A stretch of 64,000 nucleotides of DNA, taken from the NCBI GenBank assembly GCA_963846315.1, contig CAWJVM010000002.1:62001-126000 (forward strand), read 5' to 3'. A program made the position numbers and the translations under genes. Source of the DNA: RPQJ01 sp963846315 (GTDB taxonomy: Bacteria > Pseudomonadota > Gammaproteobacteria > Steroidobacterales > Steroidobacteraceae). The first letter of the stretch is position 1; each line of letters begins with the position of its first letter. Positions 26,678 to 36,848 of the stretch are shown here, piece by piece. The notes beneath the pieces were generated by a model. The model had not been told where the DNA came from. It searched no databases and was given only the letters and a program-made list of their open reading frames with translations.

Positions 26678-27961
26678 GTGACCAGCAAGGCCGTCCTGCG
26701 CCGCCGGCCGGTCCTGTCCTGGGCGTTCTACGACTGGGCCAATTCCGCGTTCGCGACCACCGTGATGGCCGGCTTCTTCCCGGTCTTTTTCAAGCAATAC
26801 TGGAACGCGGGCGTCGTCGCCACCGAGAGTACGTTCCGCCTGGGCGTGACCAGCGGCATCGCGAGCCTGATTGTCGCGCTGCTGGCGCCCGTCCTCGGTG
26901 CGATCGCGGACCGCAGCAGTTCGCGCGTACGACTACTCATGATGTGCACGGTACTCGGCGCTGCCGCCACGGCGGGCCTGGCGCTGGTCGCGCAAGGCCA
27001 CTGGCTGGGAGCGGCAGCGCTCTACGTAATCGCGTCGCTCGGTTTCTGGGGCGGCATCGTCTGCAACGACTCGCTGTTGCTGCACGTGGCCGAGCCCGAC
27101 GAATACGACGTCGTTTCGGGTTTCGGCTACTCCCTCGGCTATCTCGGCGGCGGGCTGCTGTTCGCCGTGAACGTGCTGATGACGCTGCAGCCGGCGTGGT
27201 TCGGCCTGGCCAATGCGAGCGAGGCCGTGCGCGTGTCGTTCGTCATGACCGGGATCTGGTGGTTCGTCTTCGCGCTGCCGTGCGTGTTTTTCGTGCGCGA
27301 GAAGGCGGCGACGAAGGCGCCTGTCAGTGCCCGCGCAGCGATCCGGCTCGGCTTCGCGGAGTTGCGCACGACGCTCGGCGAGATCCGCCGTTACAGGTCG
27401 CTGATGCTGTTCCTGATCGCCTACGTCCTGTACATCGACGGCGTGAACACGATCATCAAGATGGCGATCGACTACGGCATGTCGCTCGGCCTGGACCAGG
27501 GTGGCCTGATCAAGGCGTTGCTGCTCACGCAGTTCGTCGGCTTCCCCGCTGCACTCGCCTATGGCTGGCTCGGGCGCCGGATCGGTGCACTGAACGGCAT
27601 CTTCATCGCGCTCGCCGTCTACATTGCGGCCACGTGTTTCGCCTATTTCGTCGACGACGTGGCCGATTTCTTCGTGCTCGCCGTCGTAATCGGGCTGGTG
27701 CAGGGCGGCATCCAGTCGTTGAGCCGCAGTTACTACGGTCGGCTGGTGCCGGAGGGCAAGTCGTCGGAATTCTTCGGCTTCTACAACATGATGGGCAAGG
27801 CTTCGGCGATCGTCGGGCCGGTTCTCGTTGGCGTGACCGCGGCGGTCACGCACGATCAGCGCCTGTCGATCCTCTCGATCCTGGTGCTGTTCATCAGTGG
27901 CGGCTGGGTGCTGACGATTGCGGCGCGCAGCGCGCGGGCTGACGCAACCCTCACGCCGTAG
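26678..27961 (+). CDS. MFS transporter, UMF1 (Atg22-like) family
   Basis: 427 residues with about 12 transmembrane helices. SWAFYDWANSAFATTVMAGFFPVFFK is the hallmark of UMF1/Atg22-like major facilitators, and QGGIQSLSRSYYGRLVPEGKSSEFFGFYNM is their conserved second-half motif. Substrate unknown; yeast Atg22 relatives release amino acids from the vacuole. GTG start 8 nt after prfC. Confidence 0.85.
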   Translation: MTSKAVLRRRPVLSWAFYDWANSAFATTVMAGFFPVFFKQYWNAGVVATESTFRLGVTSGIASLIVALLAPVLGAIADRSSSRVRLLMMCTVLGAAATAGLALVAQGHWLGAAALYVIASLGFWGGIVCNDSLLLHVAEPDEYDVVSGFGYSLGYLGGGLLFAVNVLMTLQPAWFGLANASEAVRVSFVMTGIWWFVFALPCVFFVREKAATKAPVSARAAIRLGFAELRTTLGEIRRYRSLMLFLIAYVLYIDGVNTIIKMAIDYGMSLGLDQGGLIKALLLTQFVGFPAALAYGWLGRRIGALNGIFIALAVYIAATCFAYFVDDVADFFVLAVVIGLVQGGIQSLSRSYYGRLVPEGKSSEFFGFYNMMGKASAIVGPVLVGVTAAVTHDQRLSILSILVLFISGGWVLTIAARSARADATLTP

Positions 27962-28012
27962 ACCCGCGCTGGGAGTTCGGCCTGTCGCCCACCGCGACGC
28001 GTTTTCATTCCA

Positions 28013-28834
28013 TCAACCGGCCACCTGCTGGCGTACGCTGGCGAAGACCGCCAGCGTGCTCTGGCGAAACTTCAACTTGCTGGCCGGATCGAAGAGCTGC
28101 CAGGCGTCGCTGTCGACGAGCATCATGGCTTCCAGCAGCGGCAGCAGCGTCGGGCGGATGCAGAGCGGCCGTTCTTCGTCGGTCAGGCTGCACGGATTTG
28201 GCCATTCCGGCACCACGTTCAATGATTGGTGCAGCAGCACGGCCTGTACGATGAGCGAGGCGGGCGATCCAGCGTCGAAGAGCTGATCAAGGCCCTGCAG
28301 GATCTTCGGCAGCGCTCGATTGTCGGGAATCGATCCCTTGCCGTCGGGTGCTGCCACGGACGCGCTCAGCACCCGCTGCGTCCAGTGCTCGAGCCCCGTC
28401 GGGTAGGCGTCGCGGGCGGGAAAGCCGACATGGGGCAGCGTTCGTGCCGCCATCGTCGCCGAGCGAAACGCGTGCAGCGCATCGCGCTGCCCGCCGATCA
28501 CCTGCTTGCCCAGGTCGTGGTACAGGACGATCCATTCCAGCAATGCCTGCTGCTCCCTGGACGCCTGCCGATATTCCGGCAGTCGTTGCAGCGCGATCAG
28601 CACTTCGGTGATGTGATGCAGCGTGGCTCGATCCGCGTACGCGGCCATTGCCTGCCAACCCGGGGCCACGGTTTCAATGGCCTGCATCCGCTCGGGTGTG
28701 TAGAACTCGCGGAAGCAACGGTGCAGTGCATCCCCGTCCTGCAGCTCACCTGCGTCAATCCGTCGGGCCAGGGTTCGAACAAAATCAAACAGCTCCGGCA
28801 GGTAGTCTTCCAGGGATGGGATGGGCGCTGGCAT
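28013..28834 (-). CDS. Predicted HD-domain phosphohydrolase-like protein, function unknown
   Basis: 273 residues. A pattern consistent with the HD superfamily is visible: His in TLHHITEVL, the doublet in VLYHDLGKQ, a later His in LHAFRSATMAART, and Asp in MLVDSDAW. HD enzymes are metal-dependent phosphohydrolases, often acting on nucleotides. No signal peptide. It is read toward the MFS gene (convergent) and lies downstream of the MtfA-like gene on the same strand. I do not recognise a closer family. Confidence 0.6.
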   Translation of the reverse strand: MPAPIPSLEDYLPELFDFVRTLARRIDAGELQDGDALHRCFREFYTPERMQAIETVAPGWQAMAAYADRATLHHITEVLIALQRLPEYRQASREQQALLEWIVLYHDLGKQVIGGQRDALHAFRSATMAARTLPHVGFPARDAYPTGLEHWTQRVLSASVAAPDGKGSIPDNRALPKILQGLDQLFDAGSPASLIVQAVLLHQSLNVVPEWPNPCSLTDEERPLCIRPTLLPLLEAMMLVDSDAWQLFDPASKLKFRQSTLAVFASVRQQVAG

Positions 28835-28876
28835 TGGGGAGGTCCTGCGATGGGCCGGCGGTACAAGGGTACGCCC

Positions 28877-29746
28877 TCACTGACCGCCCGCCCAGGCGGC
28901 GGGATCGATGCCGTAGAACTCGCGCAGCAGCGCATAGAGACGCGGCTGCGCCGCGCGCAGTTCGGTCGGGCACTCGATGAATTCCTCGCTGACAACTGCG
29001 AAGAACTCGTTCTCGTCCTCGGCGGCGTACGGATCGAGAAACGTCGGCTGGCCGCGTTCGACCGAGTCGCAAAGTGTTTCGAACTCGGCGACCAGGTCCT
29101 TGTGCCACGCATCCAGGGCCCGCGCCCGGCAGGCGGCCGACGTCCTCACCCGACCGTTGGCCGACCGCGAGGGCGGGAGAGGTGCGAGGCCGCGTCCTTC
29201 CGCCTGCAGGTAGTGCGCAAACTCGTGCAGCGCCACGTTGTAGCCGTCCGCCGGCCGCCGCGCGGTCTGCTCGATGTCGTCCCACGACAGGATGATCCGG
29301 TGCGAGTCCCAGGCTTCGCCGGAGAGTTCGCGGCGACGGTGCGTGACCAGCCCATCGTCGTCGTGCACTTCGTCCTCGACCCAGAAGGGGCCGGGGTATA
29401 CCAGGATGGATTGCAGTTCGTCATACAGGCCCAGGCGACCGAGCAGCAGCAGGCAAGCCTGCCCTGCGATCGTGCCGCGGATCTCGTCGGTGAGCACGAG
29501 TCCGTTGCAGCCGACGATCTGCTTCTCGGCGAGAAAGGCAATCACCAGTCCGTCGAGCCGGCGGGCAAGGTCCCGGGGCAGCGAGCGCGTGACGGGCACG
29601 TTGCGCGCGATCGCGACGCGCAGCGGCTCGGGCAGGGACTGGCCGAAGGCGAGACGGCGGCGGCGCCGGCGCAGCAGCGGCGGCACCAGCAGGACCAGGA
29701 GCACCGCGACGGCGACCGCCAGGATGGCAGCGATCGCGGCGCTCAC
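28877..29746 (-). CDS. MtfA-like zinc-dependent peptidase
   Basis: 289 residues. One N-terminal membrane helix (AIAAILAVAVAVLLVLLVPP), then a zincin domain with HEFAHYLQ (HExxH) and a downstream EFFAVVSEEF carrying the third ligand glutamate. In E. coli, MtfA binds the glucose-PTS repressor Mlc and is an aminopeptidase; the membrane anchor and Mlc link are not shown here. Starts 6 nt after... the acyl-CoA-binding protein gene stop region on the same strand. Confidence 0.85.
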   Translation of the reverse strand: MSAAIAAILAVAVAVLLVLLVPPLLRRRRRRLAFGQSLPEPLRVAIARNVPVTRSLPRDLARRLDGLVIAFLAEKQIVGCNGLVLTDEIRGTIAGQACLLLLGRLGLYDELQSILVYPGPFWVEDEVHDDDGLVTHRRRELSGEAWDSHRIILSWDDIEQTARRPADGYNVALHEFAHYLQAEGRGLAPLPPSRSANGRVRTSAACRARALDAWHKDLVAEFETLCDSVERGQPTFLDPYAAEDENEFFAVVSEEFIECPTELRAAQPRLYALLREFYGIDPAAWAGGQ

Positions 29747-29752
29747 GGGATT

Positions 29753-30019
29753 TCAGCCGTACGCTTTCTTCAGGCGCTCGACGAGCTTGATGTAGTTTTC
29801 GCGTGCCTTGGCCGGGTCGGTGCCCTTGAGCTTCGCCCAGGCGTCGTACTTCGCGCGGTCGACGAACGAAAAAGCGCCTGGACGCTCGCCTTGCACGTCG
29901 CCTTCGGCGCCCTGCTTGTACAGCGCGTACAACCGCAGCATGTCTTCGTCGTCGGGACGCTTGGTGAGCTGCTTGATGTCGTTCGCAGCGGCTTCGAACT
30001 TCTTGTCGGTCACGGCCAT
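29753..30019 (-). CDS. Acyl-CoA-binding protein
   Basis: 88 residues, full ACBP domain. KFEAAANDIKQLTKRPDDED, LYALYKQGAEGDV and YDAWAKLKGTDPAKARENYI are the three ligand-binding segments of the four-helix bundle that binds medium- and long-chain acyl-CoA. Small soluble protein. ATG 30019 gives the standard start; an earlier in-frame ATG would add an unrelated 14 residues. About 67 nt downstream of the transglutaminase gene. Confidence 0.92.
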   Translation of the reverse strand: MAVTDKKFEAAANDIKQLTKRPDDEDMLRLYALYKQGAEGDVQGERPGAFSFVDRAKYDAWAKLKGTDPAKARENYIKLVERLKKAYG

Positions 30020-30086
30020 CGGCGGATCCCCCTGAGAGGGTTGCAGCATACCCGAGGCCACGCTCTTCGCGCCTCGCCTGCGGTCG

Positions 30087-32052
30087 TCAAACCCGCAACG
30101 AGTTCACGGCGTGCTTGAGGCGCTGCAGGTCGTCGGTTCGCGGTGAAGGACCGTACCGCAGTGCGGCGTAGAGCTTACGGATGTCGGCCAGCGGCCGCGC
30201 CAGGTCCGGGCAGGCTTGCTCGGCGCGGGCGATGAACGCGACGGGACTCTCAGCGGGTCCCGGCGTCAGCCCGCGCTTGCGCAAGCGCGCCACGACGACA
30301 TCGTGCAGGCGGCCCGGCCAGTCGCGCGGGGGTGCGCGATACCTCCAGGCGAGGTAAGCCGTCAGCACGCTGAAAAAGGCGGCCAGGCTACCGGCCAGGC
30401 CGAGGCCGAGTGCGCGCCAGTCGGGTTCGTCGACGCCGAGGCGATCGAGCAGGTCGAACTGGGACTGCGCGTCGAAGCGCACGACACGCTGGTTCCAGAA
30501 ATCATTGACCGCGTCCCAGCCCATCTCGATCTGCAGCCAGACCGGGCTCGCGTCGCGCAGGCGGCCCGGGACGGGTTCATCCTCGGCGACCGCATCGATC
30601 AGGCTGCCTTGGATGCGTTCGGGGGCTACGGCGGCGGTGGGGTCGACCCGCATCCAGCCGCGGCCTTCGATCCAGACCTCAGACCAGGCGTGTGCGTCGG
30701 ACTGCCGCACGATCAGGTAACCGCCGAACGGATTGAACTCGCCGCCCTGGTACCCGGTGACGACGCGCGCCGGCACGCCGGCCGCACGCATGACGACCGT
30801 GAACGCCGAGGCGTAGTGCTCGCAGAAGCCCTTGCGCGTGTCGAACAGGAATTCGTCGACCGCATTGTCGGCGAGCCGCGGCGGCTTCATGGTGTATTCG
30901 AACGGCTGTTCGCGGAACATGGCCAGCATCTCGCCCACGATGGCGCGTGGGTTGCCGACGTGGCGAGCCGCGAGATCTCGTCCGAGCGCAATACTGCGGG
31001 CATTGGTGCCATCGCGCGGCAGCGCGAGGTCCTTGCGCCGCATCGATTTCGCCAGCGCCGCACCCGCGGTGAAATCCGTGTGCGACGTGAGTTCGAAGGC
31101 GGCCACGCTGTTGATGGGACGAGCCGACAGCAGCGTCAGGTCGAACGATTGCGCGACCTCGCGTTCGGGCCACGTCGACGGCAGGTCGAGCGCCAGCACC
31201 CAGCGCCGGGCATGCGGCTGCAACGTGATCTGGTAACGGATGGCCGGTCCGCGGAACGTGACCTGCGTCGGTGGAAACGCCTGCTGCGCGCGGCCGGCGC
31301 CAGCTGCGCCCGTCGAACTCGTGCAGTACCGGGCCGCGCCAGTAGCGTTGCTCCGGCGGGGGCGTAACGTCGAAGAACCGGGCGCGAAAGGCGACTTCGC
31401 CGGACGCGCTGAGGTCGGAGACATCGCCGGGCGTCATCTCGTCGTCGAGACCAGTCCGCGCTTCGCTGCGGGAATCGATGCCCCAGAACGGACCGGGCAG
31501 GCGCGGAAACAGCAGGAACAGCAGCATGGCCAGCGGCGCGGCTTGCAGCAGCAGCCAGAAGGTGCGCCGGGCGATGTGACGCGCAGGCGCCTGCGCCGAG
31601 GACGCGTGCACGCGCATCAACGCGATCGCCGTCAGCCAGGCGCTGCCCAGCAGCCAGGGCAGTTGCAACAGCGACTGTTCCCGCAGCAGGGCCGCGTAGA
31701 GCAGGAACCAGCTGATGAACACGATGACCGTGAGGTCGCGCGACAGGCGCGTCTCGAGCAGTTTCGCGGCTGCCATCAGCACGAGGAAGGCCGTCCCGGC
31801 TTCGATGCCGTTCAGCGTGCGGTACGTGCCGAAGATCGCTGCCGTCGACGCGAGTACGACGACGACACGCAACGGCAGGGGGGCCAGCTTCCAACCGCGC
31901 AGGTCGGCCGCCCAACGCCATGCGCCAATCGCCAGCAGCAGCAGCGTGACCCACGCGGGCAGGTGCGACACATGTGGCGCCACTGCGGCAGCCAGTGCGG
32001 CCAGCACCCAGTCCAGCCCGCGGATCCGTGCGGGTGCGTTCGACTCAGGCAC
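30087..32052 (-). CDS. DUF3488/transglutaminase-like membrane protein, TgpA type (one apparent +1 frame break)
   Basis: About 655 residues after correction. The N-terminal half has six or so transmembrane helices (TgpA_N/DUF3488). A periplasmic transglutaminase-like domain follows with the triad Cys in TRKGFCEHYASAF, His in SDAHAWSEVW and Asp in GWMRVDPTAA. Another helix and a cytoplasmic tail (DUF4129-like) end the protein. The frame breaks near 31290-31310 in a GC-repeat (RSWRR to AQQAFPPTQVTF), again a net +1. GTG 32052 overlaps the DUF58 gene by 8 nt. TgpA is essential in Pseudomonas aeruginosa and works with the adjacent MoxR and DUF58 proteins by genetic context. Confidence 0.88.
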
Positions 32053-33040
32053 TCGCTGACTCCCGCACGTCGAACAATGCCAGCGCGTTCAGGCAGCGTT
32101 CGCGGTGGGCAGGCCCGACGTTGGTCTCGATCGACGTGCCGGGCAGGCGCAACGCGAAGGCCTCGCCACGCTCCTGCGCATCGACCACCCAGCGACAAAG
32201 TTGTTCGAGCCGCGCTTCGACGGCGAGCCCGGCCAGGCTGTTGAAATCGAAGACGTGCGAAACGACGTCGGTGCCCGCGAACTGCTTCGTGTGCAGGCCC
32301 CGGCCGCGCGCATAAGCCTTCCACGCCACGCGCCGCAGCGAATCGCCCGCCTGGAACGGCCGCAAGCCGGCAAAGTCCTCCTCACCGATCGCGCCCGCTT
32401 GCGCGCCGCCGGTGTCCGTCGCGGTCCGTGGCGGGGCCATGCCGCGTTCGGCGGGTTGCGGCCACGCGATCGCCGAATACGCCGGGTGCACGACGGCCCA
32501 GGCGCGAAACAGCCCGAACGGGTGGCTGGTCGAGACGACGAAGCGCTCGAGCGCGACACGGCCGCGCCGGTGCGCCGGCAGAACCAGCGTAGCCTCGCTC
32601 GCGCCCAGCGCGGGCAGGTCAAGCGTGACGCGGCCCGGTCCAGTCTTGGTGCGGCCGATCTCGAGGGCGGGGCGGGCGACGTTCGACGAGTGCTCGAGCA
32701 GCAGGCGGAACCGGACGTCGCTGCCGGCGAAGCCGGAGACGGCCTCGAGCAGGCGCAACCGCACCCCGGAAAGCGTCCCGTGCGCGTGATGCATCGTCAC
32801 GAGGCCGAGGCTCACCAGCAGGAAGGTGAGGCCGAGTCCCAGGTTGTTGTTGTAGTTCATGCCGCCGAGCAGCATCGCGAACAGCATCGCGCCATAGGCG
32901 ACGCCGAGCGTCGTAGGCAGGATGTAGATGCGCTGGCGGCGCAGCTCGACGGGGTCCGTGTCCGCGCCCTGCCGGCTCAGGATCCACGCCTGCGCGCGCC
33001 GTTCGAGGGTTGCCCGCAGTTCCCGCAGCCAGCGGCGCAT
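32045..33040 (-). CDS. DUF58 domain-containing membrane protein
   Basis: 331 residues. Two close N-terminal helices (LGVAYGAMLFAMLLGGMNYNNN, LGLTFLLVSLGLVTMHH) and the DUF58 motif GEEDFAGLRPFQAGDSLRRVAWKAYAR near residue 230, part of a von Willebrand-like fold. Function unknown, always next to MoxR ATPases. ATG 33040 gives MRRWLRELRATL; the longer open frame upstream overlaps the MoxR gene. Confidence 0.85.
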   Translation of the reverse strand: MRRWLRELRATLERRAQAWILSRQGADTDPVELRRQRIYILPTTLGVAYGAMLFAMLLGGMNYNNNLGLGLTFLLVSLGLVTMHHAHGTLSGVRLRLLEAVSGFAGSDVRFRLLLEHSSNVARPALEIGRTKTGPGRVTLDLPALGASEATLVLPAHRRGRVALERFVVSTSHPFGLFRAWAVVHPAYSAIAWPQPAERGMAPPRTATDTGGAQAGAIGEEDFAGLRPFQAGDSLRRVAWKAYARGRGLHTKQFAGTDVVSHVFDFNSLAGLAVEARLEQLCRWVVDAQERGEAFALRLPGTSIETNVGPAHRERCLNALALFDVRESASA

Positions 33041-33045
33041 TGCGG

Positions 33046-33999
33046 TCAGGGAACCGCGACGGCCGCCAGCACGTGTTGACCGATCTCGCTGGCGTTCCGG
33101 AAGCGGGCTTCGTCGCGCGGTGCGAGTCGATGTCCGACGACGGACGGCAGCACGGCTTGCACGTCCTCCGGCAGCACGCCTTCGTGCCCGTGCATGAAGG
33201 CCCATGCCTGCGCCGCACGCAGCAGCGCAATCACGGCACGCGGCGACAGCCCGGCTTCGAACTCCGGCGCCTGCCGCGTGTAACGCGCCACGGCCTGCAC
33301 GTAATCGAGCAGGGCGTCCGACGCGTGGACCGTCGGCACGGCTCCCTGCAGGCGCAGCAGTTGCTGCGGCGAGATCGCCGTAGCGAGTTCCGTGAGCAGG
33401 TCGCGTCGGTCGCGGCCGAGCAGCAATTGCCGCTCCAGCGACGCGGCCGGGTAGCCCAGCTCGATGCGCATCAGGAACCGGTCGAGCTGCGATTCCGGCA
33501 ACGGGTAGGTGCCGACCTGGTACGCCGGATTCTGCGTCGCGATGACGAAGAACGGCTCGGTGAGTGGATAGGTCTGGCCGTCGGCCGTGACCTGGTGCTC
33601 TTCCATCGCCTCGAGCAGCGCGCTCTGGGCCTTGGGCGTCGCCCGGTTCACCTCATCCGCGAGGACCAGTTGCGCAAAGACGGGACCGCGATGGAAGCGA
33701 AACTGACCCGTGTCCGCCTCGAACACCGAGACGCCGATGATGTCCGCCGGCAGCAGGTCGCTCGTGAACTGGATGCGTTGGTACGAAAGTCCAAGCGAAC
33801 GGGCGAGAGCGTGGGCCAACGTGGTCTTGCCGACACCCGGGATGTCTTCGATCAGCAGGTGTCCGCGGGCGAACAGGCACGCGAGGCACAGGCGAACCTG
33901 CGTTTCCTTGCCGAGGATGATCTGGTTGAGGGCCGCGACCGCCGCATCGATCAACGCGTGCAGCGAAGGCCCGCTCGTGGGTTCGACGGCAAGCGACAC
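33046..33999 (-). CDS. MoxR-family AAA+ ATPase
   Basis: 317 residues. Walker A EDIPGVGKTTLAHALA, Walker B VLADEVNRATPKAQSALLEAMEE, and FFVIATQNPAYQVGTYPLPESQLDRF with sensor 1: all MoxR signatures. These chaperone-like ATPases help mature or regulate neighbouring complexes, here presumably DUF58 and TgpA-type proteins. GTG 33999 starts 1 nt after the valS stop, so the set may be read through from valS. No other in-frame start gives the family N-terminus. Confidence 0.9.
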   Translation of the reverse strand: MSLAVEPTSGPSLHALIDAAVAALNQIILGKETQVRLCLACLFARGHLLIEDIPGVGKTTLAHALARSLGLSYQRIQFTSDLLPADIIGVSVFEADTGQFRFHRGPVFAQLVLADEVNRATPKAQSALLEAMEEHQVTADGQTYPLTEPFFVIATQNPAYQVGTYPLPESQLDRFLMRIELGYPAASLERQLLLGRDRRDLLTELATAISPQQLLRLQGAVPTVHASDALLDYVQAVARYTRQAPEFEAGLSPRAVIALLRAAQAWAFMHGHEGVLPEDVQAVLPSVVGHRLAPRDEARFRNASEIGQHVLAAVAVP

Positions 34000-34000
34000 G

Positions 34001-36793
34001 TCAGCCACCTGCCGGCGTGGCGAGTGCCGCGAGCCGTCGCATCTGCTCGCCGAGCTGCGCGAGCTGGCGCTCGAACTCGGCGATGCGGTCACGCTCCTGC
34101 ACGACGACGCTCTCCGGCGCATTGGCGACGAAGTTCGCGTTCGCGAGCTTGGCTGCGCACTTGTCGAGTTCCTGCTGTGTCTTTGCCTTGCGCTTCTCCA
34201 ACCGCGCCAGTTCGGCCGACACGTCGTCGACGAGGCGGTCGAACGGTGCGAGCACGGTGCGCCCGGCGCTGATCGCGATCGCGCAGGGCGGCAGGTGGGC
34301 CTCCGACTGAATGAGTTCGATCGACTCCAGGTTGGCGATCTTGCGGATCGTCGCCGAGAGCGCGCTGATCGCTTCGGCGTCGCCAGTCTTGTCACTGCGT
34401 ACGTAGACCGGCGTCGCGCGCGAATGCGGCACGTCGAGTTCGCCGCGGATCTGGCGGATGCCGAGCACCACGGCCTGCAGAGCCGCGATGTCGCGTTCGG
34501 CCAGCGCGTCCGGCGCGAAGTCGGCAGCGGTCGGGTAGGGCTGCTGCATGATCGTGGGCCCCGTGCGTCCCGCGAGCGGGCCGACTTTCTGCCAGATCTC
34601 TTCGGTGATGAAAGGCATCAGTGGATGCAGCATGCGCAGCGTGCCTTCGAGCACGTCGAGCAGTGTGCGACGCGTGCCACGCCGTGCAGCGGGGGCGGCG
34701 TCGGCGGATTGCAGCACGGGCTTCGAGAGTTCCAGGTACCAGTCGCAGAATTCGTACCAGACGAATTCGTACATCGCCTGCGAGGCGAGGTCGAAGCGGT
34801 ACGCTGCCAGATTCGAACGCACGCTGGCCACGGCGGCACCGAGCCGGCCGCGGATCCAGCGGTCGGCAACCGAGTACTCGCACGGTCCGTTCGAGGTCTC
34901 CGCCGCATGCTCCTCGGTGTGCATGAGCACGTAGCGCGCCGCGTTCCACAGCTTGTTGCAGAAATTACGGTAGCCCTCGACCCGGCCGAGGTCGAACCGG
35001 ATGTCGCGACCCATGGTCGCGAGCGCGGCGAAAGTGAAGCGCAGCGCATCGGTGCCGAAGGACGGAATGCCCTGCGGGAACTGCTTGCGCGTTGCCTTCT
35101 CGATCGCGTTCTTCATCTGCGGCTGCATCAGGCCGGTGGTGCGCTTGGCGACCAGCGTCTCGAGATCGATGCCGTCGATGAGGTCGAGCGGGTCGATGAT
35201 ATTGCCCTTCGACTTCGACATCTTGTGGCCGTGCTCGTCGCGGATGAGCCCGGTGATGTAGACCTCGCGGAAGGGCACGTCGTCCCGGAACTTGAGGCCC
35301 ATCATGATCATCCGGGCAACCCAGAAGAAGATGATGTCGAAGCCCGTGACCAGCACCGACGTCGGGTAGAACGCAGCGAGTTCCGGCGTCTGCTGCGGCC
35401 AGCCGAGCGTCGAGAACGGCCACAACGCCGAACTGAACCAGGTGTCGAGCACGTCCTCGTCCTGGCGCAGCGCGACGGGCCTGCCGTGCTGCCGGGTCGC
35501 GGCGGCCTGCGCGTCCGCCGCGCTGCGCGCGACGAAGATGTTGCCGTCGTCGTCGTACCACGCCGGGATGCGATGACCCCACCAGAGCTGGCGACTGATG
35601 CACCAGTCCTGGATATTGCGCATCCACTGGAAGTACGTCTTCGACCAGTTGTCCGGCACGAAGCGGATGCGGCCGTCCTCGACCGCCGCGATGGCCGGTG
35701 CCGCCAGCGGCGCGATGCGCACGTACCACTGGTCGGTGAGCCACGGCTCGAGGATTGCACCGCTGCGGTCGCCGCGCGGCACGGGCAGCGTGTGCGGATC
35801 GACTTTCTCGAGCAGGCCGGCGGCTTCGAGGTCGGCGACCACTCGTTTGCGCGCCTCGTATCGATCGAGGCCCCGGTACGGTGCCGGCACTTCGTCGTTG
35901 AGCGTTGCGTCGGCCGTGAGGATGTTGATCATCGGCAGCGAGTGGCGCTTGCCGATTTCGTAGTCGTTGAAGTCGTGGGCCGGCGTGATCTTGACGCATC
36001 CGCTGCCGAACGCCGGATCGCAGTAATCGTCGGCGATGATCGGCACCAGGCGGCCGGTCAGCGGCAAGCGGATCTGCTGGCCGACGAGGTGCTGGTAGCG
36101 CTCGTCTCCTGGATTCACGGCGACGGCCGTGTCACCCAGCATCGTTTCGGGACGCGTCGTGGCGACGATCATGTGCCCGCTGCCATCCGCGAGCGGATAG
36201 CGCAGGTGCCAGAGGCTGCCGGCCTCGGGCTCGGAGATCACCTCGAGGTCGGACAACGCCGTGTGCAGCACCGGGTCCCAGTTCACGAGACGCTGGCCGC
36301 GATAGATCAGCCCATCCTCGTGCAGGCGCACGAAGACTTCGAGCACGGCCTCCGAGAGGCCTGCATCCATCGTGAAGCGGTCGCGCGACCAGTCGACCGA
36401 GTTGCCGAGCCGGCGCATCTGGCGCGAGATCGTGCCGCCCGATTCCTCTTTCCACTCCCACACGCGTTCGACGAATTGCTCGCGTCCGAGGTCGTGGCGT
36501 GTCTTGCCGGCGGCGGCGAGCTGGCGCTCGACGACCATCTGCGTGGCGATGCCCGCGTGGTCCGTGCCCGGTTGCCAGAGCGTGCGATGGCCGTCCATGC
36601 GGTGCAGGCGGGTCAGCACGTCCATCAACGTGTGCTGGAAGGCGTGCCCCATGTGCAGCGTGCCGGTGACATTGGGCGGCGGGATGACGATGCAGTAAGG
36701 CGTGCCGTCGCCGACAGGCGCGAACCAGCCGGCCGCCTCCCAGGCAGCGTAGATGCGGGATTCGATATCTCGGGGAGAGTAGCTCTTGTCCAT
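34001..36793 (-). CDS. valS: Valine--tRNA ligase
   Basis: 930 residues. PPPNVTGTLHMGHAFQHTLMD contains the HIGH motif, GHKMSKSKGN the KMSKS loop; the CP1 editing domain and the C-terminal coiled-coil (ELARLEKRKAKTQQELDKCA) are intact. ATG 36793 gives MDKSYSPRDIESRIYAAWE. Length is typical for gammaproteobacterial ValRS (E. coli 951). Confidence 0.97.
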   Translation of the reverse strand: MDKSYSPRDIESRIYAAWEAAGWFAPVGDGTPYCIVIPPPNVTGTLHMGHAFQHTLMDVLTRLHRMDGHRTLWQPGTDHAGIATQMVVERQLAAAGKTRHDLGREQFVERVWEWKEESGGTISRQMRRLGNSVDWSRDRFTMDAGLSEAVLEVFVRLHEDGLIYRGQRLVNWDPVLHTALSDLEVISEPEAGSLWHLRYPLADGSGHMIVATTRPETMLGDTAVAVNPGDERYQHLVGQQIRLPLTGRLVPIIADDYCDPAFGSGCVKITPAHDFNDYEIGKRHSLPMINILTADATLNDEVPAPYRGLDRYEARKRVVADLEAAGLLEKVDPHTLPVPRGDRSGAILEPWLTDQWYVRIAPLAAPAIAAVEDGRIRFVPDNWSKTYFQWMRNIQDWCISRQLWWGHRIPAWYDDDGNIFVARSAADAQAAATRQHGRPVALRQDEDVLDTWFSSALWPFSTLGWPQQTPELAAFYPTSVLVTGFDIIFFWVARMIMMGLKFRDDVPFREVYITGLIRDEHGHKMSKSKGNIIDPLDLIDGIDLETLVAKRTTGLMQPQMKNAIEKATRKQFPQGIPSFGTDALRFTFAALATMGRDIRFDLGRVEGYRNFCNKLWNAARYVLMHTEEHAAETSNGPCEYSVADRWIRGRLGAAVASVRSNLAAYRFDLASQAMYEFVWYEFCDWYLELSKPVLQSADAAPAARRGTRRTLLDVLEGTLRMLHPLMPFITEEIWQKVGPLAGRTGPTIMQQPYPTAADFAPDALAERDIAALQAVVLGIRQIRGELDVPHSRATPVYVRSDKTGDAEAISALSATIRKIANLESIELIQSEAHLPPCAIAISAGRTVLAPFDRLVDDVSAELARLEKRKAKTQQELDKCAAKLANANFVANAPESVVVQERDRIAEFERQLAQLGEQMRRLAALATPAGG

Positions 36794-36848
36794 CGACGGC
36801 CTCGTTCGCGAACCGTCGATTATAGCGGGAGTCCCGCCGCCGCCCGTC